A stretch of 64,000 nt of DNA from contig CM053275.1 of assembly GCA_028583415.1 (NCBI GenBank), forward strand, positions 4,137,040 through 4,201,039, written 5' to 3'. Under the pieces are notes generated by a model. The model worked only from the letters and a program-made list of their open reading frames with translations, was not told the DNA's origin and searched no databases. Below are positions 1 to 11,389 of this stretch, piece by piece. Every line of letters begins with the position of its first letter. Positions within the stretch are counted from its first letter, which is position 1. Origin of the DNA: Protea cynaroides. Taxonomy: Eukaryota > Streptophyta > Magnoliopsida > Proteales > Proteaceae. The position numbers and the translations under genes were made by a program.

Positions 1-308
1 TACCATTCAACATACTACCACGTGGGGTTTCCTCCCTTCCTGCCTAAGCAGATAGCAGCTTAGCTGGTAGATGGAAATGCAAATGTGGTTCATAGAAAAT
101 ACCGTGGAGGTCCTCATGAATGGAACAGAAATGCAACCTCAAGAACATACACCCAACTGGCTGGCACGTATTCCATGTTGAAGTGACATCTGCTCAACTT
201 GACTCCACATGTACACATAGCGGTTCCACATCTTCCTTGAAATTAATGAGAATGGCTTTGGTTTACCTTTTCTGTGGAAGGGAAATTGAAAGATAGAGAA
301 AGTGAGAG
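1..308 (+). other. 5' flank of the DUF538 gene
   Basis: No coding region is seen. The last 60 bases before the ATG at 309 are purine-rich and look like a 5' leader. I could not pick out a convincing TATA box or a known cis-element, so the promoter is inferred only from position. Confidence 0.4.
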
Positions 309-839
309 ATGGGTTTGTTGTCCGGATTCTTCTTCAGTCTCGGAAGGGGACTTTTGTCACCAGCAGTTTTGCTCTGTTTTAGTCTACTATGTTTTGCCTC
401 TTTAATGGCCGCCAACGGCGAACCGACTGCGTATGAGCTCATGCAATCCTACGATTTCCCGGTGGGTCTCCTCCCCAAAGGGGTATCAGGCTACGATTTA
501 AAAAATAGTACCGGAAAATTCTGTGTGTACTTGGATGAAACTTGTACCTTCTCTCTTGAGAATTCATACGAGTTGAAATACAAATCCACCATTAAAGGGT
601 ACATTGCTAAAGACAAGCTCTCGGAACTGGAGGGTATCAGTGTGAAAGTGGGGTTGTTCTGGTTCAACATCATTGAAGTTACTCGGAGCAGCGAGGAGTT
701 AGATTTCTCTGTAGGGATCGCTTCTGCTGATTTTCCCGTTGAAAATTTTGACGAGTCTCCTGAATGTGGATGTGGCTTTGATTGCGATAATGTGCAATTA
801 CGGAGAATCAAAACAGGCCCTTTTGTCTCTTCTTCTTAA
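309..839 (+). CDS. DUF538 family secreted protein
   Basis: Complete single-exon gene of 176 aa. Residues 1 to about 34 form a signal peptide: a short basic start, then a Leu/Phe/Cys-rich hydrophobic stretch ending near MAANG. The rest is a DUF538 (PF04398) domain, recognised from YELMQSYDFPVGLLPKGV near residue 42, the conserved FCVYLDETCTF strand, the YKSTIKGYI block and a GLFWFNIIEV segment. A Cys cluster (CGCGFDC) lies near residue 153. The length is typical of the plant family, whose members are small proteins of unknown biochemical role, often stress-responsive. The ATG at 309 is chosen because it opens the signal peptide and the frame contains no intron. The protein probably enters the secretory pathway; its molecular function is unknown. 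Confidence 0.9.
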   Translation: MGLLSGFFFSLGRGLLSPAVLLCFSLLCFASLMAANGEPTAYELMQSYDFPVGLLPKGVSGYDLKNSTGKFCVYLDETCTFSLENSYELKYKSTIKGYIAKDKLSELEGISVKVGLFWFNIIEVTRSSEELDFSVGIASADFPVENFDESPECGCGFDCDNVQLRRIKTGPFVSSS

Positions 840-2170
840 AATGTTTACTTGAACTAGAGGTATCAATCCCGAAATTTGATCTTGTTTCTTTCGTTTCATT
901 TGGAGTTTAATCGAACAACCCTTGCTTACCCTCTTCAATTCCATTTGTTTGATCTGGATCTGTTGGCTTCATTTCTTTCATTTTTCTGGTTGTTTTGATA
1001 ATAATCCTAACGTCAATGCTCCGGCCCTTGACTGGTCACTGATGCATAAGGTCGTCAGCCGTCAGCCATCAGCCGTGTTTTGTGTCATCATCTTTTTAAG
1101 CAAGAAAACAAGCAAGCAACATCCTTTTACGTTTACTGTTATCTGAACTAAATGTACACCCACTAGTCTAAGAGGATGTGGATTGAAACCCATCTTCATT
1201 TACAAACATAACCATGAGTTTGTAAGATTTGTTCTCATGTGCATTATGAAAAGTAGTGTTAGCCATAACAGGTTGCATGGTTTTCAGAGTGGAGACTGCT
1301 AGGGAGGATTGATAGTAAAAAGAGGGTGAAGCTAGACATGAAGGTAGGGATCAATCTGGTGTCTGCAACTTGCTTTGGTTGTAGGAAAAAGATCCTCTGT
1401 AGTGATCCCAATCCTTGGTTGTAAGGCAAGCTAGTCATGCAGTAGTCACTGAAGACTCTTTCTTGTAAGATGTTAGAAGTGACAGAATCTTAGCCTTTCA
1501 AATGTGGAGCATCTTTGCTATAATCAATAAATTTAAAGGCTTAATTAATCTAGATGGCAAGAGTAGTTACTCCTATAAGTTGCAGGCTCTTCTAAAATCT
1601 GAGTTCTTGGCAGAAGGAATATAGTTTCAAGAAGTAACAATGAAGAAGTAGATTGTTTGCTGTTGTCTGAATCCATGATTCCTTAAAGAATCTGTAATAG
1701 CTCACCTAGGAAATGAATCCATGTTGTGTGGAAGCATTATCACTAGCTGATTGTAGTGGAAGTAGACAGAGAAATAACCAAATGCAAGGAAAGTAATCAA
1801 CACAGATTTATGAGGTTTGCACACCTAGGGCTTCATCTTTGGCTGAAGACAATCAGCAGAGAAGCCACACTAACCCAAGGAAAGTGATACAAGAAAGTAA
1901 ATCCATGAGGAAAACCCCAAGAGCAATAATCCAAACACTAGGACCCAAAAGAAGAAAATCTCTTCTCTCTAGACCAACAGAAGCCCACACTTCAATACCT
2001 TCAAATCTACAGGACGATCAAAAAATCCCATTTCTAGATACAATGTGAGATGTTGATGTTGATGCAAAAGCTTCCCATTTCTAAGGGCAGGTCTTGTAAT
2101 AATACTTACCCTTTGTTATAAATGCCCTTGGATGCCCCTTTCCTTCATGTGATAGGGTCGGGTGACCCAA
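840..2170. other. gene-less stretch downstream of DUF538
   Basis: No gene is supported. The first 150 bases probably include the DUF538 3' UTR. Around 1795-2050 the wording (a dry 'cacctagggcttcatctttg' stretch followed by A-rich sequence) resembles plant copia LTR remnants, but no boundaries, primer site or coding domain are visible. Confidence 0.35.
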
Positions 2171-2515
2171 TCACTATGGTTCCGTTTGGTTGCAGGGAAA
2201 TTAAAGAGAAAGGAAGTGAAAATTTTCAAATCTAAGAAGAAATTTTTTATAGTTATATTATAACAAACTCTCGTATAAACTATCTAAATTTCTTATCATA
2301 TTTAGTAATAATATTTATTAGATGTAAAATTCATTTTACTTTTCAAATGTAAGAGATTTGAATGTAAAGTAAAGTACAAATTTATAATTAAATATGGAAT
2401 GATTTGGAGTTAATTATATAGTCATGTGATAGTATGTGTTTTAATGAGTACACAAATTTTCTTATTAAGTTTAAAATTTTCACTTCACTTCCCTTTTAAG
2501 CCTCCTTATATGTAT
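2170..2515. mobile_element. MITE-like inverted-repeat element
   Basis: The segment 2208-2230 is close to the reverse complement of 2470-2492; both arms contain the core AAGTGAAAATTTT. The sequence between is very AT-rich and non-coding. This is the shape of a short non-autonomous DNA transposon. The outer ends and target duplication could not be defined. Confidence 0.45.
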
Positions 2516-2686
2516 CAAATTTATTTGGAGGTAGTTAAACTCACAACTATGGTCTCTTTGGATTGTTATTAACTTAGACCAAAAGCAAAACAACTCATAA
2601 TACTATGCTTGTAATACTATGTTACAGTGGTTGTGGGGAAGCATGTAACAATGTTGGCTGCCAAACTGGTGAGTACTGACCTAAGT

Positions 2687-2782
2687 CCGGGAGGTCGAGC
2701 AGTCAACTCTCTTACTATACATCCTGGAGGTCGAGCAATCAACTCTCTTACTATTATTCCAAGAGGACGAGTGATCAATGAG
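2687..2782. repeat. 36-bp tandem repeat, about 2.6 copies
   Basis: Two near-identical 36-bp units start at 2687 and 2723, each containing GGAGGTCGAGCA(G/A)TCAACTC. A third, diverged and truncated unit follows at 2759. Confidence 0.7.
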
Positions 2783-3204
2783 TTCGGATCAACTGCATGT
2801 ACATGTACTCTCCATGGGATCCCATCACCGTCGATATGGTGTGGGACCCACCTCTAAAGTGTGGGGATCTATTGGATATGAACGGTGATAGAATACCAAG
2901 AAAAATACAAGTACATGCAGATGAAATATTCTCACAATCAACTCACTTCCCTTCATTGGATGCATATGCAACCCAATTTCTCCACTCTCTCCCCAGGTTC
3001 CATCAGGCACATAATTCCCCTTTAAGGCCACCCACCACTGTGGTGGGCCCACCTTGCATCCCAAAAAATTTATGGTGACTGGTCCTAAGAGGATGAAATT
3101 ATGGTGACTATGGTCCCAAGAGGAAGAATAATGTTATAAGGGAATGCAAGATTTGTGTCTCTTTCATTCTGTGGAGCAATGGTTTATTTATTAGAAAAAA
3201 TTTC

Positions 3205-4781
3205 GTCTACACCCAATCAAAGATTGCTAACATCATCTACATCCTCAAGATTGCAAAAACATCATCTACCACCCAATAACTTTGCTATGTTAATCAAAGA
3301 AGTCCACTTCGTCACAAGATTCCTGTTAGATGCTGATGTCAGTTGCATTGGAATATTTCATGGACGATACTACCCTTTTAGCAAGGTTAAAAGACCATTA
3401 TACCATTTATTTGATTTTTTACCCTACCCCCAAAATCTCTGACCTCTTCTTCTTCGTCGGTGACTGTGAAGGTCTCCTTGACTCAACATAGAGGGGTTCG
3501 GGTGGAGAGATTCAACAAGGTGGATGGCTCCAAGATGGGGAGGAAAGGGGAAGGAAGTGATTTTGGAGAATCCGAACGAAGAGGAGAGATTGGTAGAGAG
3601 AGATTTCCTGCAACTAAATGGAGTTAGGGCTTCAGCAGCAGGGATTAAGTAGTCATTCCTGCAATACTTACCGAGGAATAGCTTAGACTGGGAAGAATCT
3701 AAAGAGAAGGTGGGGTGGAGCTTCAAAGGGTTAGCGTAAATGGGGGAGAGAACGGTGTTGAAGAAAGCGTATAAACCTAAAATTATGAGGATAGTAGCAA
3801 GGGTTGGTTTCAGAAAGACTTCCGCGCCATTGCTGAACTTAGGGTTACGCCATTACACGGATGAGGAGAAGAAGCAGAGTAGGGTTTGGGTTTTCTGGGT
3901 TTTCTGGGTTTACTTCGAGGATCAGACATGCTTCGACCATGCCTTTACAGGGCAGAAGATGCTTGGATTCGGACCAAAGAGGTTATTGGAGGAGAATAGC
4001 AAATTTTTAATTACAATTCAACGAATTAATGATTGTAACTGTCTCTTGAAAAATATATTTTGATGTCAAATTTCAAATAAAAAATCAATCATAGAGACAC
4101 CCATTTGTCATTGCTTCCTTAAATTTCCAACCATACTTTTTTCTTGGATATTTTATTTTTTATTTTTCTTGGGTTTACTTTCCCAGGACTCGCCACCACC
4201 CTAGCACCACCGTCAGGGTCAATAATCTTCTTCACTGTTCATTTCTCTCTTTCAAATAGCACCCACAGTTGCTCAGCATTCACCACGGATGGATGCCGCT
4301 GGTTTTTATCGATTGTTCAAACAAATGTGTCATCTCTTTCAGAATTCAGTATTATGCACAGCCGCATAGTCGGAGACGATGAACTACAGACGAGGGAGGA
4401 GAGAGAAGACGGGAGGACGACACTCTTCTTCGTCAATTTCTTCAGTTTCGCCATTCTGAAGTTAAAACCCTAAAACGGAAAAATTCAACCATCTTTTCTT
4501 TCCTTTCCATTGGCGAAGGTGTCTCTGTGGACAGGAGACAAAGCTCCAGCCCTCAAGGCCACTAGATCCCAACAGTGAAGCAGAGCTCCTACGACCAGAG
4601 CAGAACAGGGGTTCTGGTTGTGCTTGAAACAGAGACTTATTTTCTTGACTGAGGGAGTAAATGTAAGTTTCAATATAAGGTCAAACTAGTCATTCTACTT
4701 AATTTTTTTAATTTTTAGTTTATAATATGAAGGGTAAAATGGTAATCTTGTGGGTGTCGATGATGTTAGCAATCCTTGATA
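3205..4781. mobile_element. 1.6 kb element bounded by inverted repeats
   Basis: The sequence near 3215-3253 (core GATTGCTAACATCATC) recurs in inverted orientation at about 4742-4780 with a few mismatches, and a second weaker pair lies just inside. The interior has higher GC than its surroundings and short open frames on both strands (for example 3740-4063 plus and 4485-4673 minus), none recognisable. A non-autonomous DNA transposon carrying unrelated sequence is the best reading. The target duplication was not identified. Confidence 0.4.
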
Positions 4782-5582
4782 GAATCTTCAGTTAATCACT
4801 ACCTTAGTAATTGCTTCATTAGAATCTTCCACTAGACACTACCTTAAAAGATAGATTTTGAAACAAATTCCCTAAGCAACTAGAGATCAATAAGGAGATT
4901 CTAATCTTGATTCTCCCCCATCAACAATATAAAAATAATTCATTGACGGAAGCTTCTGTTGAATCACTACCTTAGAAGATATCTGTAAAAACAAATTCCC
5001 TAAGCAACTAGAGATAAAAGTAGAATATATTGGAATGATCTGGTTCATGCAGTTGTGGATCAAGATGAGCCCATGGGATTTGTCAAACTAAAGGTCTGAA
5101 TATCCGTCCTTAACACACAAAAACAAAAAGAAGAAGAAAAAAGAGACATTCATGCCTTCACATCCAATAATATAGAAATTGCTTAATTGTAGGCAAAGTA
5201 TAGAATACATATTTCTACAATCAATAATATATAAATTTAGGAAAAAGTTTGCTTGAGGGATAATGAGATGCTCCAGACTCCTTAACTGAGAGACATCAGA
5301 GAAACTTTTCTCTATAAATTACTTGTTACCCACAAACGCACAACAACTTTAAGAGAATCAATATTATTAATACCACGGGGACAGTTTTTATGTACAGGTA
5401 TATGTCCCATCAAACCAATTCAATTTATAGGAAAATTTTTTGGGTATTAGAGATTGTTACTTTATGTCTATAAGATCGTGTCAAATACAATGTGGTTTCA
5501 GTCCAGTCAAATTGATTTAAGTAGGAGGATCCATCCATTTGGAACTCGACCAGAAAGCTTGCTGAATCTAGAACCTAATAAC
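4782..5582. repeat. AT-rich gene-less stretch with a direct repeat
   Basis: A block containing AATCACTACCTTAG and AAATTCCCTAAGCAACTAGA occurs near 4790-4890 and again near 4955-5015. No gene or other structure is visible in the stretch. Confidence 0.45.
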
Positions 5583-5635
5583 AAAACTGTTAATTTATTT
5601 ATTAGTCTTTTATAGGTCTCACGTTGTCAAAATAA

Positions 5636-5935
5636 TATCAGGCCAAGATATTTTGTATATATTTTTTTTGGGGAACCGGGGGGGGGGGGGGGTGGAGGGG
5701 AAAAGGGAAAGAGGAAAGGGGATGCCTTTAAGGCTCAGTTCCCATCCTTTACAAAGATTGCGATAAGCGGCAAGGAAACTGCCTCTAGCCCTTTGGTGAT
5801 ACCGATGGCAAGGCCTTGTGTTCCACTTCCGCCTCGAAACCTCAAATGCGACAGGAGAATTGAATCCAAGGTCTTCTAAATGCCTGTACTTAACAAACAG
5901 GTCATCTACCAATCTGCTGAGCAGTGTTCACAGTT
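5636..5935 (-). mobile_element. tRNA-related SINE-like repeat in unit 1
   Basis: Read on the minus strand, the 5' end shows a loose Pol III A-box (AGCAGATTGG near 5915) followed by a loose B-box (GGATTCAATTCTCC near 5860). The far end runs into a G/C homopolymer (5677-5692) and a T-rich tract. A homologous copy lies in unit 2. Called SINE-like because of box spacing and size; the homopolymer end is not a clean poly(A) tail. Confidence 0.4.
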
Positions 5936-6261
5936 TATTGCATGGTGGATAGAGTAACCTAACCTTGCATTACATTTTCTATTGCTTCTCATAAATTTCC
6001 AATATGGGACTAAAAAAAACTAAGATTTTATTCAAAGGGATAGAGAATGGATTTATTTAGTTCCACATTAAAAATTTAGTAAAGAGAGAAGGGAAGAAGA
6101 GTCTATAAATCTATAAATGTGAGGGAAGAAAACACTACCCACATCACAGAAATTGAGCATCTATAAATTGATGAGTGATGAAAGTCCGGTATCTTTGAGC
6201 ATCTTTCATGACTTTGCAGTTTGCACTGCAAAAGCTTAAAAAAAAAAAAAAAAACGCACCA

Positions 6262-6307
6262 GGAAAGGATAACCTTTGTCCTTAAAATATTTTAGGTTAT
6301 CCTTTCC
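6262..6307. other. Perfect 14-bp-arm hairpin, unit 1
   Basis: GGAAAGGATAACCT at 6262-6275 is the exact reverse complement of 6294-6307, with an 18-base AT-rich loop. The hairpin is conserved with one arm mismatch in unit 2 (14544-14589). It may be the core of a small foldback element; its role is unknown. Confidence 0.6.
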
Positions 6308-7801
6308 CCCTCTTAAACCATTATATTGTTGGAATATGACAGTTTGCACCGCGTTTGTTCCATTCCATTGTACCTAACTTCACCACTTATCCATAAACCA
6401 TAACTTTTTATAGTTGGTCTGTTAGGCTAGGCTTGTGAGCATGGTCAACATATCGATTGATTTGTATCGATTTGGATTTGATCGGTTCTCAATTTCAGTC
6501 TATTTTAATATTATTTTAATAAAAATCAAACATATATTAATTTTCTGTACATCAATCCCATCTAAATCAAATTGATTCTGAAAGATTCTTAGTTCAAACC
6601 CCTAATCTAATACGTATTGACGGAGAAAACTCTAACTTGAGCTTGAATTCCTCTCACGAATTTCCATACAATTAGGGTTTTTATAACCTCCACGAACTCT
6701 CTGGTTCCATCTTATGGATTTTTTTTTTTTTTTTTTTTTGGTAAAAAACTTATGGAAATTTGGAATTAGAAAACATGTGATTATAAGGACCCTAATAAGT
6801 ATATATAGAAATCCTAATCTAAATCACCTCCGCAATGAATTGGACCAGGAAAACCCCATAACTCGGAATTGACACAATAAATAGGTTATCGATTAATGAG
6901 ACCCACCAATAGTTACACCCACAAAAATTCAAACAAAGTGATCCTGGACAACCCACACCAGAGAGGATCCGGCATGCTTCGTCAACCCTTCCCTTAGCTT
7001 TTGCTTGTGCTGTACTTTTTTTTTTTTTTTTTGGTAAGTAGTTTCTGGGCTAAGGCATCTCCATAAAGTCATAATTTTTTATTTTTAAGTCTCTCACGTT
7101 CACATGGAAGGAATTATATAACATACCTTCACTTGGGTTTTTGGGAGTCATACGCATTCTAAAACAATTCTGTTTGATTTAATCAATTGCCTCTTTAAGA
7201 GGCTTCCGGCTTTAAATAAAAAATAAAAAATAAAAATCCCCCACATCCTCTCTAAAATATTGGAGTAGTTATATATGTAATGGAATGTGACATTTTTAAA
7301 AATTTAGAAATAAGATGGTTATTCATTTATGTAATGGAATGTGTGTGATATTTAAAAAAAAAATTAATGTAGTTATTCAATTAACAATGGAATGTAGCAT
7401 TTAAAAAAATAAAAATTATGCATCATGGTAATACTAATAGAGGATTAATTCAATTGGACAATGAAAAATTTAATTCAATTAGACAATAAAATTTGACATG
7501 TGATTAATCTAATATATAAAGGTATAATTAAACAATTAGATGATATATAACCGGTTTAGGGATGTCCATTCTTGTATACGAGACTCTTGCTATTATATAA
7601 CTGGTTTGTATAATTCGTTAATCAATAAAAACAAAAAAACAAAAATAAAACTGTACCATATACTTACTATTGAACCGTTTAATAAAGGGTTTGCGGAGTA
7701 TGCTCTGGCAGATTTGAAAAAAATAAGAAACCATTGTAACAATAATAGGGATACACGTAAAAGAAAAATCAACAAAAGAAACCATAATAAATCAGATTTA
7801 C

Positions 7802-7824
7802 TATATATATATATATATATATAT
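7802..7824. repeat. (TA)n microsatellite
   Basis: Uninterrupted TA dinucleotide run downstream of the LEA gene in unit 1. An equivalent run lies at 22157-22177 in unit 3. Confidence 0.9.
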
Positions 7825-7995
7825 GGTATAACAAAAATGGCGAAAATTTCATATTATTGTATCGATTGTGAGGAAAAAAAAGTTACAATGACCTTTCTTT
7901 TCTTTTTGATTTTCTTTTCCTCATCAAGAGAGGAAAGAGATTCTGAACTGAGACTAGTAAACTACTGAGAACATTCTCATTCATTTGCTTGTAAT

Positions 7996-8700
7996 TTAGT
8001 GTCGCCTAGTCTTCTGGTTCAAGACCATCTCTCGAAGCTCAGCCACATCGATCTCCACCGCAGAATTCTCTGGCCGGTAGTAACCAGTGACCGGGTCTGG
8101 TGCCCAACTCTTAGTTTCCGACTCTCTTTTTTTCATGGTTACCCTCTCCTCCCCAGCTTTCACCATGCCGCTCCTTGCCCCGCTTCCTCTCACCACGCTT
8201 GACGTGACAACCTGAGATGCGGCAGCATAACCTCGCCTGTTCATCCATGAACACAATCAATACACGCCAAATTAATTAATCAAACTAAAATGCATTCAAT
8301 TGATAGACTTGGGCAAAGGAAATCGAAAATTAGGTGTGGAGCAGGTAAGGGCAGCAAGGATTGGAGCACCGCCTCACCGGTTCAACGACAAAGATCATGA
8401 GGTCAATCAAAAAAAAATTTACATTAAAAATGATGGTGGAGAAAAATCCTAATTTTCAGGGAAACAGGGATACGATTTTTCGTCTACTAATCTAGCAATT
8501 TCTTCTTGTCGGAGTAAAACGAGATGTTCAACCTAGCGGCAGAGATGACACTGTCTGCTAATCAGTTTCGACAGAGCCAAGCGAAGAACATGAATCGAAA
8601 ACTAGATCCAGGAGTAATCGTCTTACCTGTTGGTTGATACTGAGATGGAATCGACGAGAAAAGCAATAAGAAGCTTAGAGTTAGAAAGAGAGCGAGCCAT
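7996..8700 (-). CDS. LEA_3/SAG21-like protein, copy 1
   Basis: Two-exon gene: exon 1 8700-8627 (74 nt) and exon 2 8236-7996, joined across a 390-bp GT-AG intron that splits an Arg codon; 104 aa. It belongs to the LEA_3 family (PF03242), which includes Arabidopsis SAG21/AtLEA5. The signature is RRGYAAASQ at residues 25-33, then SWAPDPVTGYYRPEN and EIDVAELREMVL near the C-terminus. The N-terminus (MARSLSNSKLL) is basic, Ser-rich and free of acidic residues, like the organelle presequences of the family; SAG21 is reported as mitochondrial. Family members are stress-induced, intrinsically disordered and linked to oxidative-stress tolerance. The start is fixed by exon 1, since exon 2 alone has no family N-terminus. 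The protein differs from copy 3 at one residue (Arg62 here, Gly62 there). Confidence 0.9.
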
Positions 8701-8884
8701 TTTGAACGAGTGAGTGATTGAAGAAGCGATTGTTTTGCAGCTACTGCAGAAAGATCTTCCTTAACTCTCTTCTTGTTAATAGTTAAGAAACCCTTCTACA
8801 GCAGCGAAGAAAACTTTCGCCGCCTCTTCTGTCTCCCTTCCTCTCGGATTGCTGTGATGCTTCGAGAGCTCGAGGGCATCCTCT

Positions 8885-8892
8885 GTTATATA
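8885..8892 (-). promoter_or_regulatory. TATA box of LEA copy 1
   Basis: TATATAAC on the minus strand, about 185 bp upstream of the ATG at 8700. The same element stands at the same place in copies 2 and 3. I saw no clear ABRE (ACGTG core) in the first few hundred bases upstream. Confidence 0.6.
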
Positions 8893-8989
8893 GTGAGCAG
8901 GCTCGTGAGCTTCGTGTAGAGTTCCAAAAAAAATATAATAAAAAAATAGGAAAGAGGTTTATGGACGGTCCCGTGTATTATGGGTGGAC

Positions 8990-9894
8990 TCATCTATCAT
9001 GCCATGGCCCACGGGGATTCGCAATGTGATTTTATTTATAAAATTCCATTCTTAGATTATGCTTGGAGGTCAAGAAAATAAAAATAAAAATTATGTAAGA
9101 AAAGAGAGAGAAACACACGAATTGTGATTATTGTTTCATCATTATTTTTATTTTTTATTTTTTATTTTTTGACATTCATGACCAAATAATTATATACCAT
9201 CTTATATTGTAAATTTTTTTTTATTTTTTTAGACTATGTGATGAATAATGATGAAAAAAATATCACTTCATGTATCTATTGTTTCTTTCGTTTCATTTCA
9301 TTTTATTTCCTTGGCACCTAAGATTATGTTTGAAAGCCAATAACAAAAAAAATAATAATGAAACAATGATGAAATTTATATTTCTATTTCTCTTTTCTAT
9401 ATCAAAATTTTTATTTTCTTTTTTTTTTCTTGTTTGTCTATTTTTAAAAGCGCCTTACTATGGTAATTAATCAACTTCAACTAAACTTAAATTTAACATA
9501 GTGAATGGATTATGCCACTTTACAAAATTTTTGTTTCGCGTCGCTATCAAGGTAGGGACATCACTATGAGCTAATCTTGGAAATCAAGCATCATGCATTC
9601 TTCCTCAACATCAAGTTGATCACCAACTATATGAATCAAAGGCTTCAACCCAATAAGGTATCTAGCAATTAGTTGTTCAAGTGTATCTTTCAAAGCCCAT
9701 GTAGCAATTAGTGTCGAAAACCCTAATATTGAGTAGAAAAGGATATATATTCTTATCGAAATCAAAAATGGCAAAAAAACGATAATAAATGTTCCTTAAC
9801 TTGACAATTGACATGGATCATCATGGTAACCTCAAAATACAAGAAAAATATTTAGAAAAATATTTTGATATTTGAGACAATGGAGTCAGGTGAA
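8990..9894. other. AT-rich spacer upstream of LEA copy 1
   Basis: No gene is seen. The stretch is collinear with 17800-19140 in unit 2 and 23340-24630 in unit 3 and includes several A/T runs. Short open frames here are not protein-like. Confidence 0.5.
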
Positions 9895-10114
9895 GGATCC
9901 CCATCCTCTCCTCCCAGAGGTTCAGGAGGAGAGGGGGCGGTCCCGTTAGATGGCCGACACCTGGGGTTCGGGTGAATCCAAGCTCTCCATCCGAGTCAAC
10001 AAGCTGAGTCGACAAGGGGGTATCGGTTCGGATTCACCCGAACCCCAGGTGTAAGCCATCCAATGGGGCAGCCCCCTCTCCTCTCGAAACTCTAGGAGGA
10101 GAGGATGTGGATCC
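9895..10114. mobile_element. Foldback element A1 (10-bp target duplication)
   Basis: A 220-bp near-palindrome. The two ends read GGATCCCCATCCTCTCC and, in reverse complement, GGATCCACATCCTCTCC. The centre contains GTCGACAAGGGGGTATC. Flanks GTCAGGTGAA (9885-9894) and GCCAAGTGAG (10115-10124) match at 7 of 10 positions. The paralogous site in unit 2 (about 19142-19151) is a single GCCAGGTGAG without the element, so insertion with a 10-bp duplication is shown directly. It has no coding capacity. The target-duplication length suggests Mutator-type mobilisation. Confidence 0.85.
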
Positions 10115-10756
10115 GCCAAGTGAGGGCATTTTAGTGCAATCACCGTGTCAAACTGTGATTTTGAATAGGATTCCCAAAAAAAAAAAAAAAAATTGCGAAT
10201 AGGCTAATTGTGGCCCAGCACTAATTCCTAATCGATATTGACGTTACTTTTGTTCCCATAGGCGATCGTCAATGCCTTTTCCTTTTTCCACGGGGGGTGG
10301 CGCTTTGATTATTTTGGCAAGATTACCAAACATCTTTTGAATTAATCACATGTTCAATTGGAAGGAATTTTTCCCTATGTTATGAGCCGTTCATCTATTT
10401 TAATTGGATTTCTTTTTCTTAAAGGAAGAGGGATGTTATCCTACAAGGTCTCTTTGCATTCTTTCACAAAGGATTATAATCACAGAAAAAAAAAAAAACT
10501 ATTTTAAGTAGGGGATAGGATGACTTAAGGGCATAGTTCAGAGTTTCGGCCCAAATTTCGGATTTCTGTCTAAACATATCGATTTTTATCAAAACCGAAA
10601 CGATACTTGATGGCGGTATGGTTTTTACCAAAATTCAGTTCGAATTTTTTTGTTTCGGCCATATTAAGGCTTTTAACAGTTTTTTCGACCAAACCAGTTG
10701 ATTCTCCTTCCCGACCAAGGAGACGAAACCCTGAACTATGCTTACCATATCCTTAA

Positions 10757-10937
10757 CAGGTTGAATCAAGCATCGCAGCTTTCGGCTCTGGATAGGGATG
10801 CGAGGGTTTTGATGAAGATGAAGAGAAAGAATAAGAAGTTAGAGAAGATTGTTAGGTATGCTTCAAGGGAAGCTTACGCAAAGACAAAGCCAAGGATCAA
10901 AGGTAGGGTACGAGAGGAAGAACCCGCTCCACGGTGA
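10757..10937 (+). pseudogene. CCT-domain gene fragment
   Basis: The open frame encodes a recognisable CCT domain, the C-terminal module of CONSTANS-like and related plant nuclear regulators. LSALDRDARVLMKMKRKNKK leads into KIVRYASREAYAKTKPRIKGRV and the frame stops shortly after. An AG acceptor-like site (TTAACAG) precedes the block, as if a terminal exon had been captured. There is no zinc finger, no upstream exon and no clear start, so this is a fragment, not a gene. It lies wholly inside the insertion private to unit 1. The parent gene cannot be named. Confidence 0.75.
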
Positions 10938-11355
10938 GCCCACGTATGCACCAAATAAAAAAGAAATTATGAGGGCAATCTCTTTCTCCGACTTCAGATT
11001 TGAATCTGTCTCTCAATCTCTCAATCTCGATGACAATTACCTTCTTTTTAAAATAAAATAAAAATCTTCATTCTCTAAATGTTTAACCATGGCCATGGGT
11101 TACCCTTAAAATTTTCAAGAAAATGCAAATACTGAGGTCAATTAGTGGTAATGTCTCTGCAACTCATTTTATCAAATTTGAAATTTGAATTCATGAAACC
11201 TTACAATTGCAATGAAAACCCATGAATACCCAAACTGCCATGTTCAACGGTTTGAGCCTGAAAACTCAGTCGAAACTCCTCCACCGCACAAAGTTTCACT
11301 GGTTTTTTTTTTTAAATATTTATTTTTCAGTAGGTAATAGTAGATAGGATTCGTA

Positions 11356-11356
<1 letters not shown>

Positions 11357-11389
<33 letters not shown>
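11357..11389. repeat. (TA)n microsatellite
   Basis: About 33 bases of uninterrupted TA inside the unit-1-specific insertion. Confidence 0.9.

Noticed and set aside
3740..4063. 107-codon plus-strand frame starting MGERTVLKK
   Set aside because: No recognisable domain, odd Trp/Val repeat near the middle, and located inside a probable transposon.
7540..7968. 142-codon plus-strand frame next to LEA copy 1
   Set aside because: Low-complexity, Asn/Lys/Ile/Tyr-rich translation across a TA microsatellite; no family resemblance and no matching frame in unit 2.
7999..8202. Plus-strand frames opposite the LEA exon 2 copies (also at 15495-15818 and 22352-22555)
   Set aside because: They are antisense shadows of the well-supported LEA_3 coding exon.
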